Under the pieces are notes generated by a model. It had not been told where the DNA came from. It ran no database searches and was given only the letters and a program-made list of their open reading frames with translations. Positions 1 through 11,449 of a stretch of DNA of 64,000 nt are shown here, piece after piece. The position numbers and the translations under genes are program-made. Numbering within the stretch: position 1 is the stretch's first letter; each line of letters begins with the position of its first letter. Origin of the DNA: Ceratotherium simum simum (taxonomy: Eukaryota; Chordata; Mammalia; Perissodactyla; Rhinocerotidae); the NCBI RefSeq assembly GCF_000283155.1, contig NW_004454178.1:799888-863887 (forward strand). The letters run 5' to 3'.

Positions 1-1639
1 ATATACTAAGTCATGATTTTATCTCAGGGCATCCTGCTAATAAGTGGTTTTTAAAAATGGCTAAATAAAATGGTTTGCCGTTCCCAGGTGGAATGAGCGC
101 GAGAGACGAAAGCCCAGAATGACTCAGTATTGTTGGGTTTTGGGAATAAAATAATGGACTTCTTCACTGATGCTTTAGGCTTTAGCACAGGATATATTTA
201 AAGGCCAAGGTTGTTAGTTATTAAGAGAACTGATTTTATATATGCTTTATTGGGCGTTGACAGCATAAGAAAGTAATCCTTCATCTTGCCGTGTAAGCAG
301 TTGAATCCATTGATCCTGGGCCTGATGCCTTACACAAAAAATATTAATTTTCAGATTCAGCATCAGGATGTATATTGATTGGAGATGGCAATTATGAATA
401 TTACATTTTCTTTACTTCTTTAAGATAATCTTTGACTTTAACGTATACTCATGTCAATAAAACGTATATACATAATTTGCCTTTAAAAAAATGGGGAAGA
501 CATTTTCTGCCTTCCTGAGAAGAAAATCAATATTAGCTTTTAAATCTTTCCTTGGCATACATATAGTATTTCCCCTCAAGACTATCAGTCCAAAATATTT
601 AATGCAGTAAGGTTAGTTTTAAAATGTACGTTAAAAATGGCTAATGTTCACCTCCTGATCTTGAAATCCCCAAAGTACGTGCGTGTACATCTGTGAGCGT
701 GGATATTTGTAGCCCTTGAAGGAGACGAATGCATTGTCCTTGTTTAATTTCTTCTGCGATGTGTAATTATGGGAACCTGAGTGCATTCATTCCACAGCCC
801 TTGTTAAGAGCCTTGCTGCTGTGGGCAGTCATTGTGGGAGGGGAGGGGCAGAGGCCACCGGCACCACCCTTACCCAGCGCAGGCAGCAGCACAGGGGAAT
901 GAATTTGCTAAAATACATCAGTGTGTTCCAAAAAAGGAAATTGCGTTATTTCAGATATTGAACAAAATCTAATAGACCGGTCTCAGAAATGCATGAAATG
1001 TTACATTTTTGTCCTCAGAAATTACTCAGTGGAATCATATATGAAATCCCCAAACAGGATTTACTATTCCTCTTGGATATTGTAAAACCCTTGGGACCAT
1101 ACTCTCTTTTTAGGTTTCACTCAGAGTAAGTGAAAACATTTCATGTTTGGCAACAAACAAATAAACAAACCCATCTATTTGGTATTTTTCCATCTAACTA
1201 AATCCGTATGGTAAATATTTCATGTGAGAATCTGTTTCCTAATCTTCTGACTCATTTAGCAAATCATTGCCATATTAATTTTGAACTTTGGGGTATTTTC
1301 AAGAATTGGAAAAGGATAAAATTATTTAACCACTAAAAAAATGTCTTCAATATATTGTCAATAGGAACTCATCAGGTTTGTTGCGATTTTTCTGGGTAGT
1401 GGAGAAGTGGCATGTTAACCTTACCAAGAGCCTCTTTGTGCCTAAGTTTTGTAGGACCATTTTAAAATTCATCCAGGGGTGTGTTGACAGATTTTGTGTA
1501 ATAAACCAGAGTTTATCCAAATAGTCTATGTCGTCAAATCAGAATAGAATTTGATTATTGGACTCTCAGAGAGTCAGGGATCTATATCACGGTTTTTCTA
1601 ATCAATATCGTCTTGGCATTAGTTAATTCCTTTACTGAT
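1..1639. other. AT-rich single-copy intronic DNA
   Basis: No transposon family, RNA gene or coding exon was recognised here. A TGACTCA heptamer occurs at 120-126 and another at 1248-1254, each expected by chance in this length. A short GC-richer patch near 830-890 has no clear identity. Confidence 0.5.
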
Positions 1640-1735
1640 TTTTTCACTCGTATCTTTAGCACCTAGAATAGAGCCTGGACCACAGTTGGAGTTCAATAAA
1701 TATTTATTTAATTATTTGATAGATAAATGAATTCA
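1640..1735 (+). repeat. LINE/L2 3' end fragment
   Basis: The stretch has the L2 3'-terminal pattern: an 'AGCACCTAGAATAGAGCCTGG' -like segment followed by a 'TTCAATAAATATTTATTTAA' tail and an ATGAATTCAT-like end. L2 is an ancient mammalian LINE and this is a decayed 3' fragment in sense orientation. Confidence 0.65.
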
Positions 1736-2339
1736 TCTGCGTTTTCCTCCGTTACGTTTTCGTTCTTGTTTTTCGTGAGATTACGCACTGTAAAACAGAA
1801 ATTTGGTACATTTCCTTTTTTTTTTTAGTTACCCAAATATTCATTGTATATCTCTAACTAATGATAATTAATTACATAATTAATACTGGGTAGAAAAGCA
1901 GGCGAACTGTTTGTAGCAATTTCTCCAGGCTATATGGAAAAGAATTTTTCTGGTTTTAGGCTAAGATGGAAAGAGTTTCTGAAATGTCCCCTTTCGCTTT
2001 CGTCAGTCAGGGGACAGATGCCAAACTGCAGCGTGAGTTTCGCTTTATGGACGCTTCCTAAACACTACTCCCCGGCTTGACGTTGTTTATTGCTCTTCAC
2101 GTCTTCAGCCAAGATGTAGCCGCAGCAGAGGGAGGAGGCCTCTCTCGCTCCCTCTCTCAATGTAATACTAGAAATGGTGTCATAGTCTTCTTAAACGCTT
2201 TCTTGCTCATTGAGGACTGCTAAGTGTGACATCATTTTATAAATATATATTTAAGGAATCTCTAAAGAAACTTCTAGAATCATAATAGCTTCAGAGAATG
2301 CTATTCTTACTTGTCATTTATTTTTATTAATAAAACTAT
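1736..2339. other. Single-copy stretch with small CpG-containing core
   Basis: Not assigned to a repeat. The part around 1985-2120 has more CpG dinucleotides than its surroundings and contains two IRF-like motifs, listed separately. A CT-rich run lies near 2140-2160. No coding signal was seen. Confidence 0.45.
1992..2047. promoter_or_regulatory. Paired IRF/ISRE-like motifs (tentative)
   Basis: TTTCGCTTTC at 1992-2001 matches the TTTCNNTTTC form of an interferon-regulatory-factor site on the minus strand. A near copy, TTTCGCTTTA, lies at 2038-2047. Both contain a CpG, which is rare in the surrounding AT-rich DNA. Function is inferred from motif only. Confidence 0.25.
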
Positions 2340-2520
2340 AATGTTTTGTTATTAACTATGTGCCAGATAGTATCCTAAGCCCTTAACACATGTTATTTCC
2401 TTTCCACTCTCCCTACAATCCTGGGAAGTGGGTCTGGTCTCCATTGTACAGATGAATGAACTGAGACTCCAACATGGGCAATAACATAAGTCTGGCCCAA
2501 AGTCTTTCATATTAACCACA
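2340..2520 (-). repeat. MIR SINE (antisense)
   Basis: The order of blocks is that of a reversed MIR: 'TATGTGCCAGATAGTATCCTAAGC' -like core, then a 'TTGTACAGATGAATGAACTGAGACT' -like block (the reverse of the 'CAGTTTCCTCATCTGTAAAATG' box), then a gap-rich remainder. It is diverged, as expected for this tRNA-derived ancient SINE. Confidence 0.75.
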
Positions 2521-3199
2521 ATGTACTACATTTTTTAGTAGATTTTTTGACTCATAGTCATTATTTTAATGTTTTTTTTGTGTACGTGATATATATGTTA
2601 CTGCAATAAGGTTAAAATGGTATCCTCTAGGTTCTTGTTTTTCTATACACAAGGTAGAAGTGAATGTCTCTTCAGATACTTAACTACAATATTCAAGCTC
2701 TGGTATATTTTATATTTTTAATATATATTTTATATTTGACCTGAGGAACTTTATTCTTTAAGGAAGAATATCAGAGATAAATTAAGAAGTTTTAAAATAA
2801 ACGAATTCATAAAGCATCTCCTCTATCATTACAATAAAGTCATATTACTGAATTGCATAATCTATGTAAGAAAGTTAGCCAGAGAATTCAAGTGCTAAAT
2901 AGCATAACTGATGCCATTATCTTGCAAAGGTCTTTTTTTTTTTAATTGAATTAATGGCAGAAGAAGTTTCAGATGGCCGGTATAAATAAACAAGCAGGGA
3001 ACAGTACCATGAACAGTGAGAAAATACCACGTTCAACCTTAAGTACAACTAACCCAGAAGAATAACTGAGGGTACTGACAGTTACACAAATATGCATTAA
3101 GGTGCTCTGCTTGCAAAGGGGTATAAACAACAGAACACTTTCGGAGCTCAGCCGGCGCAGCAGGATAAGACAGGGAAGTAGCACCGATGCTCATTGGTA
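2521..3199. other. AT-rich single-copy DNA
   Basis: Nothing recognised. It contains low-complexity A/T runs near 2700-2760 and a T-run at about 2932-2942. Confidence 0.45.
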
Positions 3200-4010
3200 C
3201 CATAAGAGACACATACATGATTTCTTAATAGACTTCCTTGTAGAACAAGATGACTAACAATTGAGAAGGGACTCAACAGGAAATAGATTGTGGAGGATGA
3301 GTCTTTTGAGGTGGAACTTAGAGATGAATAGAGGTATTCAAGGGAGAGATAATGCATGGAGGAAATCCAGGAAGAACAAACAACGTGAGCAAAGGGACCA
3401 GAGGAAGTGAACACACTTGGAAAGCGTAGACCGATCTCGGTTGTATTCTAGAGAACAGGGCAGAAGAAGGGATTCTTAGCAGATAAGGATGGAAAGGTCC
3501 GTGAATAGGAGTAGGTTGTATCGTATGAAGTGGCTAATAGTCTATCCTTTTTGAACTAAAAAATAAAAATTTCATTCAGTTCCACCTAATACATTGGAAG
3601 GGGACGTTAAATGCCAAGTTGAGGGGTTTCTTCAGTATTCAGCGGGAAGCTGTTGAGCGTATTTGGAATAAGAGACCACTATAAGGTAAACTGCGTTTTC
3701 AGATGACTTATTTTATACTCTGTATGAGATAAATTAGAGTTGTGTGTGAGAGCATGTTGGAGAAAGTATCCTCTGGAAGCTGTCATAGGATAATCCCGGA
3801 AAAAATGGGTGCTCAAAGAGGGTGTTGACAGTGGGCACAAAAAAAGAGGTAATGACGATGAGAGATGTTTCTGAGGTCAAATGCTTATACACAGTATAGC
3901 AGCTCTTGACTAGTAGGAGGAGTGAGAAGCAGAAGGACTCAATGGTGGCTCTAGCAGCTGAATTTGATAACTGGAAAAATGAGAGAAGAAAGGTAGCTAA
4001 AAGCTCCTTG
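3200..4010 (-). repeat. LINE/L2 fragment (antisense)
   Basis: The segment shows the reversed L2 pattern: a GAGGTGGAACTTAGAGATGA-like block near 3308, a block resembling 'CATTCCAGG..GAACAACATGTGCAAAGG' near 3360-3400, and a 'GAAGGACTCAATGGTGGCTC' -like block near 3930. Divergence is high and the edges are uncertain. Two open frames on the minus strand here (71 and 88 codons) are chance frames inside the fossil. Confidence 0.5.
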
Positions 4011-4021
4011 AGGAAAGAGGC

Positions 4022-4105
4022 TCCTTTTTATTTTTATTGTATTCCTAGTCTCTAGCAGACTGCCTGGTACACAGAAGACAGCTAATAAATGCTGACTGAG
4101 TTAGT
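4022..4105 (+). repeat. LINE/L2 3' end fragment
   Basis: It contains the L2 terminal pattern 'TTGTATTCCTAGTCTCTAGC', 'TGCCTGGTACACAGAAGACA' and 'GCTAATAAATGCTGACTGAG'. It lies in the opposite orientation to the L2 fragment immediately upstream. The next 220 bases (to about 4330) are purine-rich and may be further decayed L2. Confidence 0.6.
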
Positions 4106-4479
4106 AAGAGAGTGAATAAAACATGAAGAGGCGGGTTTGGGCCATGGTGGCTGGATAAGTAGGTGGATTGGTCTGGTAGATTGCAGAACAGGTAGATCAA
4201 CAGCTGAGAAATTAGGGAGATAGGACGTGGATGACATTATCAAGAAAGGTGAGACAGGAACCAGAGAGAAAACTATTAGCAGCACTGACATTTAGGATGC
4301 AGAATGAGGGGCAGAAATTGGTTAAAGGAAGAACTTAAAAAAGAAAAAGCAAAGAAAGAAGGACAGGTGAGGTAGTAGAAAACCAGGCTAAAATTCAAGT
4401 TCTACAGAAAAATTGAAGAATGAGAATAAATAAAAGACCACTGGATTTATTATTTATTTCAGTAATGTTTTCTGTTGTA

Positions 4480-4860
4480 AAAAGAGTAAATCCACCTTTT
4501 ATAAAATTTAGACAAGTGTAAAGAAGGATGGAATGGTCATCCATAATTACACAATCCAGAAATTATGGTTAACACTTTTTAAGCCACTTAGCTTATTTCT
4601 TTTCATCTAGTGCATTTGAATTTACATAATCAAGATCAGAACAATACAATTTTGAATTCTTCCTTTTTTCCACTCAGCATTATCTTAAGCATCTCTTACA
4701 ACGTTTTGCTACCTGCATAATGTTCTATCATGTAGACAGTGGACATGATTATTCCTTATTTTTCACTATCATCAGAATGCTGCAATGGAATAGATTGTAC
4801 ATTACTCTTACATGATATTTCAAATTATTTCCAATGGTTATTTCCTAACAACAGAATCAC
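4480..4860 (-). repeat. Ancient L1 3' fragment (antisense, tentative)
   Basis: The succession 'AATCCAGAAATTATGGTTAACA', a 'CACTCAGCATTATCTTAAGCAT' block, 'CTGCATAATGTTCTATCATG' and 'CAATGG' resembles the reversed 3' end of an old L1M/L1ME element. Heavy divergence makes the family uncertain. Confidence 0.4.
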
Positions 4861-4944
4861 TGTATTCTATATTGTCAAATTCCTGGTCAAATATAATTTG
4901 GTGGTTGCAAAATTAGCCTCAGCGTTCCTCCAAGAAAGGGAATC

Positions 4945-5115
4945 TACAATTATGTTAGCACCTGCCACATGCCAGCCTCTGTGACAGGCACTTTAATAAT
5001 CACAGTGACTGATGAAGATTCTATTATCTCCACTTAAATGAAGGAACAGAGACTGAGAGAGTCACACAAATTTTAGGACTAGTTTTGAATCTGGGTCTGA
5101 CTCCAAACCGAATTG
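4945..5115 (-). repeat. MIR SINE (antisense)
   Basis: The blocks are 'CATGCCAGCCTCTGTGACAGG', 'TCTATTATCTCCACTTAAATG' with an 'AGAGACTGAGAGAGTCACAC' stretch, and a 'TTGAATCTGGGTCTGACTCC' tRNA-related end. This is the order of a reversed MIR. Confidence 0.7.
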
Positions 5116-5504
5116 TGGGGACAGAAGCAAGATCTTGGGAAGCGAATGAGTCAATAAGGGTAGGAAAACACGCTTGAGAAGTCTAGGACTCACAGGAAAG
5201 GGAGATAACATACGTACGGCTAGTAGGGCAGCGACGGCAGTGGGCTTTGCTCTATTAACGTGGAAGGTCCTAAGCGTAAGGGCAGGGCCGATAGAGAGGG
5301 GATGCTGTATATGTAAGCAGAAGAAGGGCAAATTAGAGAACCAGGTCCTAATGGAGAGGAGATAAAGACTTGGGCTTGGAAAGCACAATTCATCTTCCCT
5401 ATAGATAAAAGCAAGAGAAAAGAGCATGAGACTGTTCTAGGGGTAAAGAAAAGATATGCGGGGCCTTACATATCGTCTGGACTTTATCTCAGACTGGAGG
5501 AAGT
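5116..5504. other. Unassigned stretch, moderate CpG
   Basis: There is a purine-rich + strand with scattered CpG near 5210-5300. An open frame of 121 codons runs across it on the minus strand, but it has no recognisable domain and shares the area with two overlapping frames, so I treat it as non-coding. Confidence 0.4.
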
Positions 5505-5735
5505 TCACTTATTCATTCAGGGAATATTTATTGAACACCAATTCCGTGCCCTTTTCCTGCCCTCATGAACTTTCCTTCTAGAGGGAAAAGATAATCAGTG
5601 GGTAAACAAACAAAATTTAAGGATTACCCAGGCGGCTGTGCCCAGAGTGGACGATAAGGTGGTCAGAGTAGATCCTGGGAGATAGGCTGCTCAGACGTGA
5701 AAGCAGAGATGAGTGAACTGCGGCTCTTACTAAAA
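5505..5735 (-). repeat. LINE/L2 3' region (antisense)
   Basis: It starts with 'ATTCATTCAGGGAATATTTA' and 'TTGAACACCAATTCCGTGCC', continues with a 'CTCATGAACTTTCCTTCTAG' block and a 'GATAATCAGTGGGTAAACAA' block, and ends with 'GTGGTCAGAGTAGATCC'. This is the standard reversed L2 3' layout. Confidence 0.7.
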
Positions 5736-5737
5736 AG

Positions 5738-5850
5738 CAAGTTCAGAGTCAGTAGGTCTGAGGAGGGGTCTGAGATTCCATATTTTAACAAGCTCCCAGG
5801 TGACATTGATGCTGCTGGTCCATGGACCACGCTTTGGTCGGCAAGAGGTT
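5738..5850. mobile_element. MER5-type hAT-Charlie MITE fragment
   Basis: 'CAGAGTCAGTAGGTCTGAGG', 'CATATTTTAACAAGCTCCCA', 'GGTGACATTGATGCTGCTGG' and 'TCCATGGACCACGCTTTGG' follow the MER5A consensus through its inner and terminal half. MER5 is a non-autonomous hAT DNA transposon fixed in early eutherians. The copy is partial. Confidence 0.75.
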
Positions 5851-8289
5851 AGATGGTGAATGTCCAGGCAAGGAAAAGCAGAGCTAATTGGAGCAGTTGT
5901 TCAGAGCGAGTCAAATGTGAGCCCTTCTCTTCGAGCAGCAGCACCACGTACTCGTAAACCTCTTGGATGATGAGAGAGAGAATTGTCCCTCTTTACTACT
6001 GAGCTTTTCAATTCCAGCCCGTTGTTTTATGAAAGATCCATTAAACCAGCCCTAATGAGCTACTGGCATTTCATTCTCTCTGCCGGGCTTGGTGCTTATT
6101 ATGCTGTGTAATGAATACTTGTGGCTCAGGTTTGGGGATGTGATTGCATATTACTCTGGGCCAGTTTCTTAACTCCAATTCTGTTCCCTCCTTCATGATT
6201 TCTTTGGACTTTTAACCCCTACTTTGCCTGGATGTTCAGCACTGTGCCAGCCTGCTAAATTCTCTGGCCCCCTAGCTCTTCACATCCCCCATGTTCCCCT
6301 GTGCTGAGCAGCGAAGCTTCGGGGTCTCCACATCCAGTCTTCTTGCCACCCAGATCTTAATACAAGCCTTGGGGGACTCGGCTGAAAGCCACAGGGGACT
6401 ATTGAGGATAGTCTCTGACTTACAGAATGGATTTTTCCAGCAAAATAATTTCTCATTGGAGGACTATTTTGGTTGGTGACAGCAGCCTGCGTTCCTCTGA
6501 AGGAAGGACGCTTGTGTTTGTAGACGATTAGATTGTTCAGAGGAGCGGAGCGTTCACAAGAAGTCTGGACAGACTCTGCTGGAGGGGTGTCATCTTTCTG
6601 CCTCCAGTCCTAGGCTCTAATTCTCAGTCCTCCCTTACAGCTGCAGGAACTTGGGATCATTGACCTGTTTGATTCCTCCCACACCACACTTTGCAGCTGT
6701 AAAATATCTAAGAAAGTAAGAAATCAAATAAATATGGCATACTCATCCATCAAGGAAGGCAGCTTAAGTGCATATTAAACATCTGGGGTGTCCTCATATT
6801 TATTAACACTTATCCTTTGTTTTAAGGGCTGGTTCCATCTCTAGGCCATGCCATGGCCAGGTCTCTGGACCTTGTTACTGTCATTTTGTAACTTGGTGTT
6901 TAGATCAACAACCAAGTGGGTGTGAGCAGTGTCATTAGAAACTTTAAAAATTCCAGTGAAATATCAAATTATTTTCAAATGAACAGAAGTCAACTTAAAT
7001 TGATAACCATGTTTCTTCAAGGAGAACATTTAGGAAATGTCCTTGAGGAGAGAAGCCATGTCATAGGCATCTTAGTACTCCCTCTGTTGTCTACACAGAA
7101 AATGCCCTTCATGCATGTGCCAGGTGGAAGCTAAGAAGATGAGTGTGGTGCATAAGTGTGTGTGTGTGTGTGTGTGTGTGTAACTCTAGTCTTTCTATGA
7201 GGGACAGTGCTGGTCTTCTTTGCACAAACCGGAATTGGGAAAATTTCCGGAATTTGAATACTATGCCTATGCCCCTTAGCCATTCATTCAATAGTTAAGA
7301 ATCTCAAGGTAGCACAGGATAATCTCTAGTCTGTCTGACGCAAATTCTCCCTTTTTCTCAAAAAGAAGTCTGAATCAATCCTCTTTTTTTGTGGATTCCG
7401 TTTGGGGCTGCCTCAGATGGTCTGAATTAACCTTTCTTCAGATTCTCTCCTGGTGTTAATGACTCTGGATTATGACCATTTAAAGCAGGCGGAAGAACAT
7501 CGATCCACATCTGGCAATTGTTAAAACAAAGCTGCTCCCTTTAACACATTACAGCCAAAATGTATTTCTTCACATTGTGTAGGAACTTAGAAAATGATGT
7601 TTCTTTTTGGGAAGATCTTATGCTTTATTGCCAAGGTGAACAATGCTTGTATATAGTTTTCTTGAAAAATAGTTTCTTGCTCATTGTAGGATTTTCTGGT
7701 GGAAAGATTTCATGGTTATGTATACGGAATGAGATACAACACGTGGGCATTGAGGATTCTTCTCACATAGTGCCCAAGGGCAACTGGCTAGCACGATTTT
7801 GAGCGTAGCTGAATGTGAATTTGTGATATTCTAGAATCTTAAAAAAACGTAACTAAACTGCCTACACTTTAAATAGTGAGGACAGAAATCCCTAAAATGA
7901 CTAACTTCCCAAGATTACATTGGTCCTCGTGGAAATATGAAATCTAACAATGTAAAAATTTACAAAATCCTACAAGAACTCACGGTCCTGAATAATTCCT
8001 ATAACTCTGGTCAGACCGCTGTGCTTTTCCTCTGCAGGATGGTTATGGTCCAGTAGATCAAAGGGAAATAGTGAATGTCATATATAGCTCAATATATGCA
8101 CACATTTTTAGTTCTGCCCCATATGTTATGTTCACAAAAAGGCCCAGGACATAGACTTTGGATTATAAAATTGTTGGAGTAATGCAACCAGTTAAGAAGT
8201 TGCATTTAGACTTTAAGAAAAAAAAATAATTCTGTACCACTTTTTAAGTTATACAAAGTATTTTCTATTCCATGATGTCCCAAAGCAAT
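5851..8289. other. Single-copy intronic DNA with one microsatellite
   Basis: No repeat family or coding exon was recognised over about 2.4 kb apart from the GT run listed separately. Base composition is mixed. The part at 6050-6700 is somewhat richer in G+C than what follows. Open frames of 60-80 codons have no recognisable similarity. Confidence 0.5.
7156..7181. repeat. (GT)13 microsatellite
   Basis: This is an uninterrupted GT dinucleotide run of 26 bases. It is likely length-polymorphic. The reverse strand gives a His-Thr-rich chance open frame. Confidence 0.95.
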
Positions 8290-8455
8290 CTCTGGAATGG
8301 GAAAGGAAGATCTTATATTTGTTACAGATGAGAAAACTGAAGTTTGAAGAATGCAAATGACCTACCTAAGTCACTCCACCAGAAAATGATAAACCTGGGG
8401 CTCATATCCTCTGCTGACTCCAAAGCCTTCACTTTCCACCACTCTGCAGCCAAAG
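8290..8455 (-). repeat. MIR SINE (antisense)
   Basis: 'TTACAGATGAGAAAACTGAAG', then an 'AATGACCTACCTAAGTCACT' block, 'AACCTGGGGCTCATATCC' and 'TGACTCCAAAGCC' reproduce the reversed MIR core and tRNA-related part. Confidence 0.75.
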
Positions 8456-9319
8456 CATATAAATGAGTGTATTGTCCTAAATCTGGACGACTTTCATAAC
8501 GCGTTGACTTGATTGCTAAAATAAAGAACCCATTCCAAGGTAGCTGTGACTTCCACTAAATGGATTGGCCTGCTCTCCCAAAAGACCCTTGCCTTTTAGA
8601 GTCGTAGATCAGTATGGCATGGAGCTCAGTAAATACTAGTACAAATAAGTCATTATTGAAATGGTTTTAAACTTTTCAGTACGAAAAGGAGATAAGGCTA
8701 AATATATCACAGAAAAGGTAATCTTATTGATTTAAAAAGCATTTGATGGAGGGATAGATAAAAAGAGTCCGCTGTTTAGTTTTGAGTTTCACAGAATTTT
8801 AAGGAAGCGGTAAATAAATAACTCAGCAAGAACCCAGGATCACAAAAGAAAATGATTAAAGCTTCAGAAAATCTGATCTATGGAGGAATATTTTGAAAAG
8901 CAGGCATTGTGATTTGCCTATTATTAGGATAATTATAAAAGCTTATAAAGAAGAACTTTGAGCTGGAAGCTGTGCGTCCCAGTTCTGATCTCAGAGGTGG
9001 AAATGGAATGGTGGCCTGTGTAAGGAAAATGAAAACCTCAGGGGTCAGTGAGTAGGGTTGGGGTGAGGCTAGATGTCTCAAGGCAGACGCCAACAGGAAT
9101 AGGTCCACTGAGGGCATCCTCTTTGTGGTGGCCCGTCCCTAACCCAGATTCTCCTTTCTACCACCCCCATCCAGGCTCTCAGTATAGCATGCCAGGGTTA
9201 CTGAATTCTGGTCTCCCTGCCCCGAGCACCATCAACCCACTAATCCACCAGACAAACTGTATCACTCCTCTTTGTTGTTCATTTATTCTCCCTTCAGTGG
9301 CTCTCGTTTGCTTTCTTGA
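8456..9319. other. Single-copy intronic DNA
   Basis: No family was recognised. An open frame of 104 codons on the + strand (9048-9362) lies in a Pro-rich chance frame and runs into the MER3-like element that follows, so it is not called. Confidence 0.45.
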
Positions 9320-9528
9320 GTTGTGCTGGCCAAAAAATATGGCAGCAGCCGGCCACGTGTGACTATTTAAATTTAAATTAATTAGAACAAAAACAATTAA
9401 AAGTTCACTTCCTTAGTCATACTAGCCCCGTTTCAAGCACTCCATAGCCACATTATTTTTCTATAACATGGTATATTATAGTCCATTTCCATCATCACGA
9501 GATGTTTCCTTGGAGAGTGCTGCCCTGG
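9320..9528. mobile_element. MER3-like hAT MITE
   Basis: 'GGCCACGTGTGACTATTTAA' with 'ATTTAAATTAATTAGAACAA', then 'AAGTTCACTTCCTTAGTCAT', 'GTTTCAAGCACTCCATAGCC' and 'CCATTTCCATCATCACGAGA' matches a well-known short hAT-Charlie type element of mammalian genomes. I believe the family is MER3 but cannot exclude a neighbour such as MER33. Ends are approximate. Confidence 0.65.
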
Positions 9529-9649
9529 AACGTAACCAGACCCCTCACCTGAGCGTCCAAGGCCGACACTGACTTCCTACCCCCACTACCCTTGGCTGAT
9601 ACCCTCACTCCACACACTGCTCTCCTATTCTTCCTCGTCGTCATGACTA

Positions 9650-9932
9650 CGATTATAATTGAAATAGTAATAGCTCTGATGTATTCAATGCATATTATGT
9701 GCCAAGTGCGTAAATTTTCTAACTGGATCATTAGAAGAAAAAGAACAGAAACAGGAATAGGAAGGAGAAGAAGAAAACCCTGCCAGATAGTTTTTAATCC
9801 CCATTTCACAGAAGAGGAAAATGAGGTTTAGGGAAGTGAAGTATAGTTCCCAAAGATAAATAGCTAATTGTCGGTGGTGCTTGAAATAAAAGCCAGGTCA
9901 GTCTGGCCCCAAAGCCAAGCGTTTTACCCTGA
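9650..9932 (-). repeat. MIR SINE (antisense), interrupted by a GA-rich stretch
   Basis: A 'GCATATTATGTGCCAAGTGC' block is followed by a GA-rich insert at about 9734-9778. Then come 'CCCCATTTCACAGAAGAGGA', 'AATGAGGTTTAGGGAAGTGA' and 'CAGTCTGGCCCCAAAGCC'. The order is reversed MIR. The purine insert is not part of the consensus. Confidence 0.7.
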
Positions 9933-9934
9933 AC

Positions 9935-10137
9935 CAGTGGTTCTTCGCCAGGACAGTTTGCCCCCTCTGCCAGGGGTCGTTTGGAGATGTCTGGAGACAT
10001 TTTTGGTTATTGTAACTGGGCAAGAGCTACTGACGTCTCACGGGTAGAAGCCAGGGATGCTGCCACGTTCTACAGTGGACAACCCGGCAACAGAGAATTA
10101 TCTGGCTCAGAATGTCAGTAGTGCCAACGTTGTTTGT
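9935..10137 (+). mobile_element. MER20 hAT-Charlie element
   Basis: Near-complete. It starts 'CAGTGGTTCTTCGCCAGGAC', includes 'GGAGATGTCTGGAGACATTT', 'TAGAAGCCAGGGATGCTGCC' and 'AATTATCTGGCTCAGAATGT', and ends 'AGTAGTGCCAACGTTG'. MER20 is a non-autonomous eutherian DNA transposon. Some copies elsewhere are known to act as hormone-responsive enhancers in endometrial stromal cells. Nothing here shows that this copy does. Confidence 0.9.
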
Positions 10138-10261
10138 TTTCTATCTCCTCCCACAAGAATTTAAAGTCTGAAAATATGGGAACTTTGGTTTGTCTGCTGC
10201 TATTTCCTCAGCGCCTTGAAAACTATTCACCTCAGAGTCGGCATGCAGTATATATTTTTTA

Positions 10262-10500
10262 GTGAGTAGTGTATTTACTTTTTAAAATAAAACTAGTACC
10301 TGCACGTGGTAAAAAACAAACAAGCCAGACAAAGGGACCAACATAAAATGAAAGTTTTCCTCCATAAACCCACCCCCAGTCTCACATGCCAGTGAAAACC
10401 ATTTTATCAAAATTACCAATTGCAATTCTCTAAGAATTCTTCTGATTACCATTTTGGTGTAAGCAGTAGTTCAATTTCTTAACTTTGGACGGCATCTTTT
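10262..10500 (-). repeat. Ancient L1 3' end (antisense)
   Basis: 'CACGTGGTAAAAAACAAACA', 'ATGAAAGTTTTCCTCCATAA' and 'ACCCACCCCCAGTCTCACAT', ahead of a 'CAGTGAAAACCATTTTATCA' block, resemble the reversed 3'UTR of L1M/L1ME elements. The family level is tentative. Confidence 0.55.
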
Positions 10501-11449
10501 GACTTCCTACAATTAAAATTGCGGAATTTAGCACACTAACACTGTCTTTCCCTCTTGCCTCCCTTTTTACTTTATTTTTTTTTCACAGTTCATTTGAATT
10601 GTATTTGATTTTATGATATTATTTGTTTATTTGTAAATTTGCTTTCCTTTTATAGTTGTATAAGAGCCACGGGTACAAGGAGTTAATAAATATGTACAAA
10701 TATAAAATATCTAAGTAATAGTAAAATAAAAATAGTTTCAGTCCAGTGGGAGCCCCTCCAGGCAGCTCCCACATCCTTTGGTGGTCCCACTGGTCGTTGG
10801 ATACACCTTTGCCTGCTGGCACCACAAGGTGTTTGCAGCTCACCTGTGCCATCCTTTCCCAGGACTGTAATCAGGTATTTTTCCAAAGGAGGAATTCGGA
10901 AGGCAAGATCTGGGTACCAGGTAAAGCTCATTGCTACTGTGGTGCTGTCGCTTCTATACCCTTCTATTCGACAGAAGTAAGAAAAATATATTTCTTAAAC
11001 ATTATAAATTCATACTTATGTCTCCAATTGAAATCCATTAACACAAGGGTTTTCCTTGTCTCCCCCATTCCAGGAGGAACCCCATATTGGTTTTTCCTTT
11101 TTCCTACAGTAAGAGCCTTCGTTCCCAACATCTTTATTTTTACTCATATACTCTCTCACAGAATGTTATTTTTATATTGTCAAGGTTTATAATGTTTATA
11201 TTTCTGTTGTAACAATAATTAAGCAATCTGCATTTTTTTAAAGCTGATTCAGAAGAGTAAACCCTTCTCAAACAACATTTACAACTTTGCTTATGGAAAT
11301 ATATTTCCCTGTTAAATCAAATACTGTTACACTGAGAGATAAATGTAGTCTTGTGTCTCCCCAGGCTCCCCCTTTTCAAGTGAGAATATCCTGAGTGTTA
11401 AGATCCAGTGACTTGAATCTCTTTCAAGCTAATTTCTTTCTTGTAGGCT
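10501..11449. other. Unassigned AT-rich DNA
   Basis: No clear repeat or exon. The longest frame (148 codons, + strand, 10746-11192) has no domain and shares its first 190 bases with two opposite-strand frames. A short GC-richer island lies at 10740-10930. Confidence 0.4.

Noticed and set aside
120..126. Isolated TGACTCA/TGAGTCA heptamers across the window
   Set aside because: About eight are expected by chance in 64 kb and roughly a dozen were noticed; only those beside a CRE or CArG box were kept.
10746..11192. 148-codon open frame on the + strand
   Set aside because: No recognisable domain, its first 190 bases overlap two minus-strand frames, and it has no support from splice signals.
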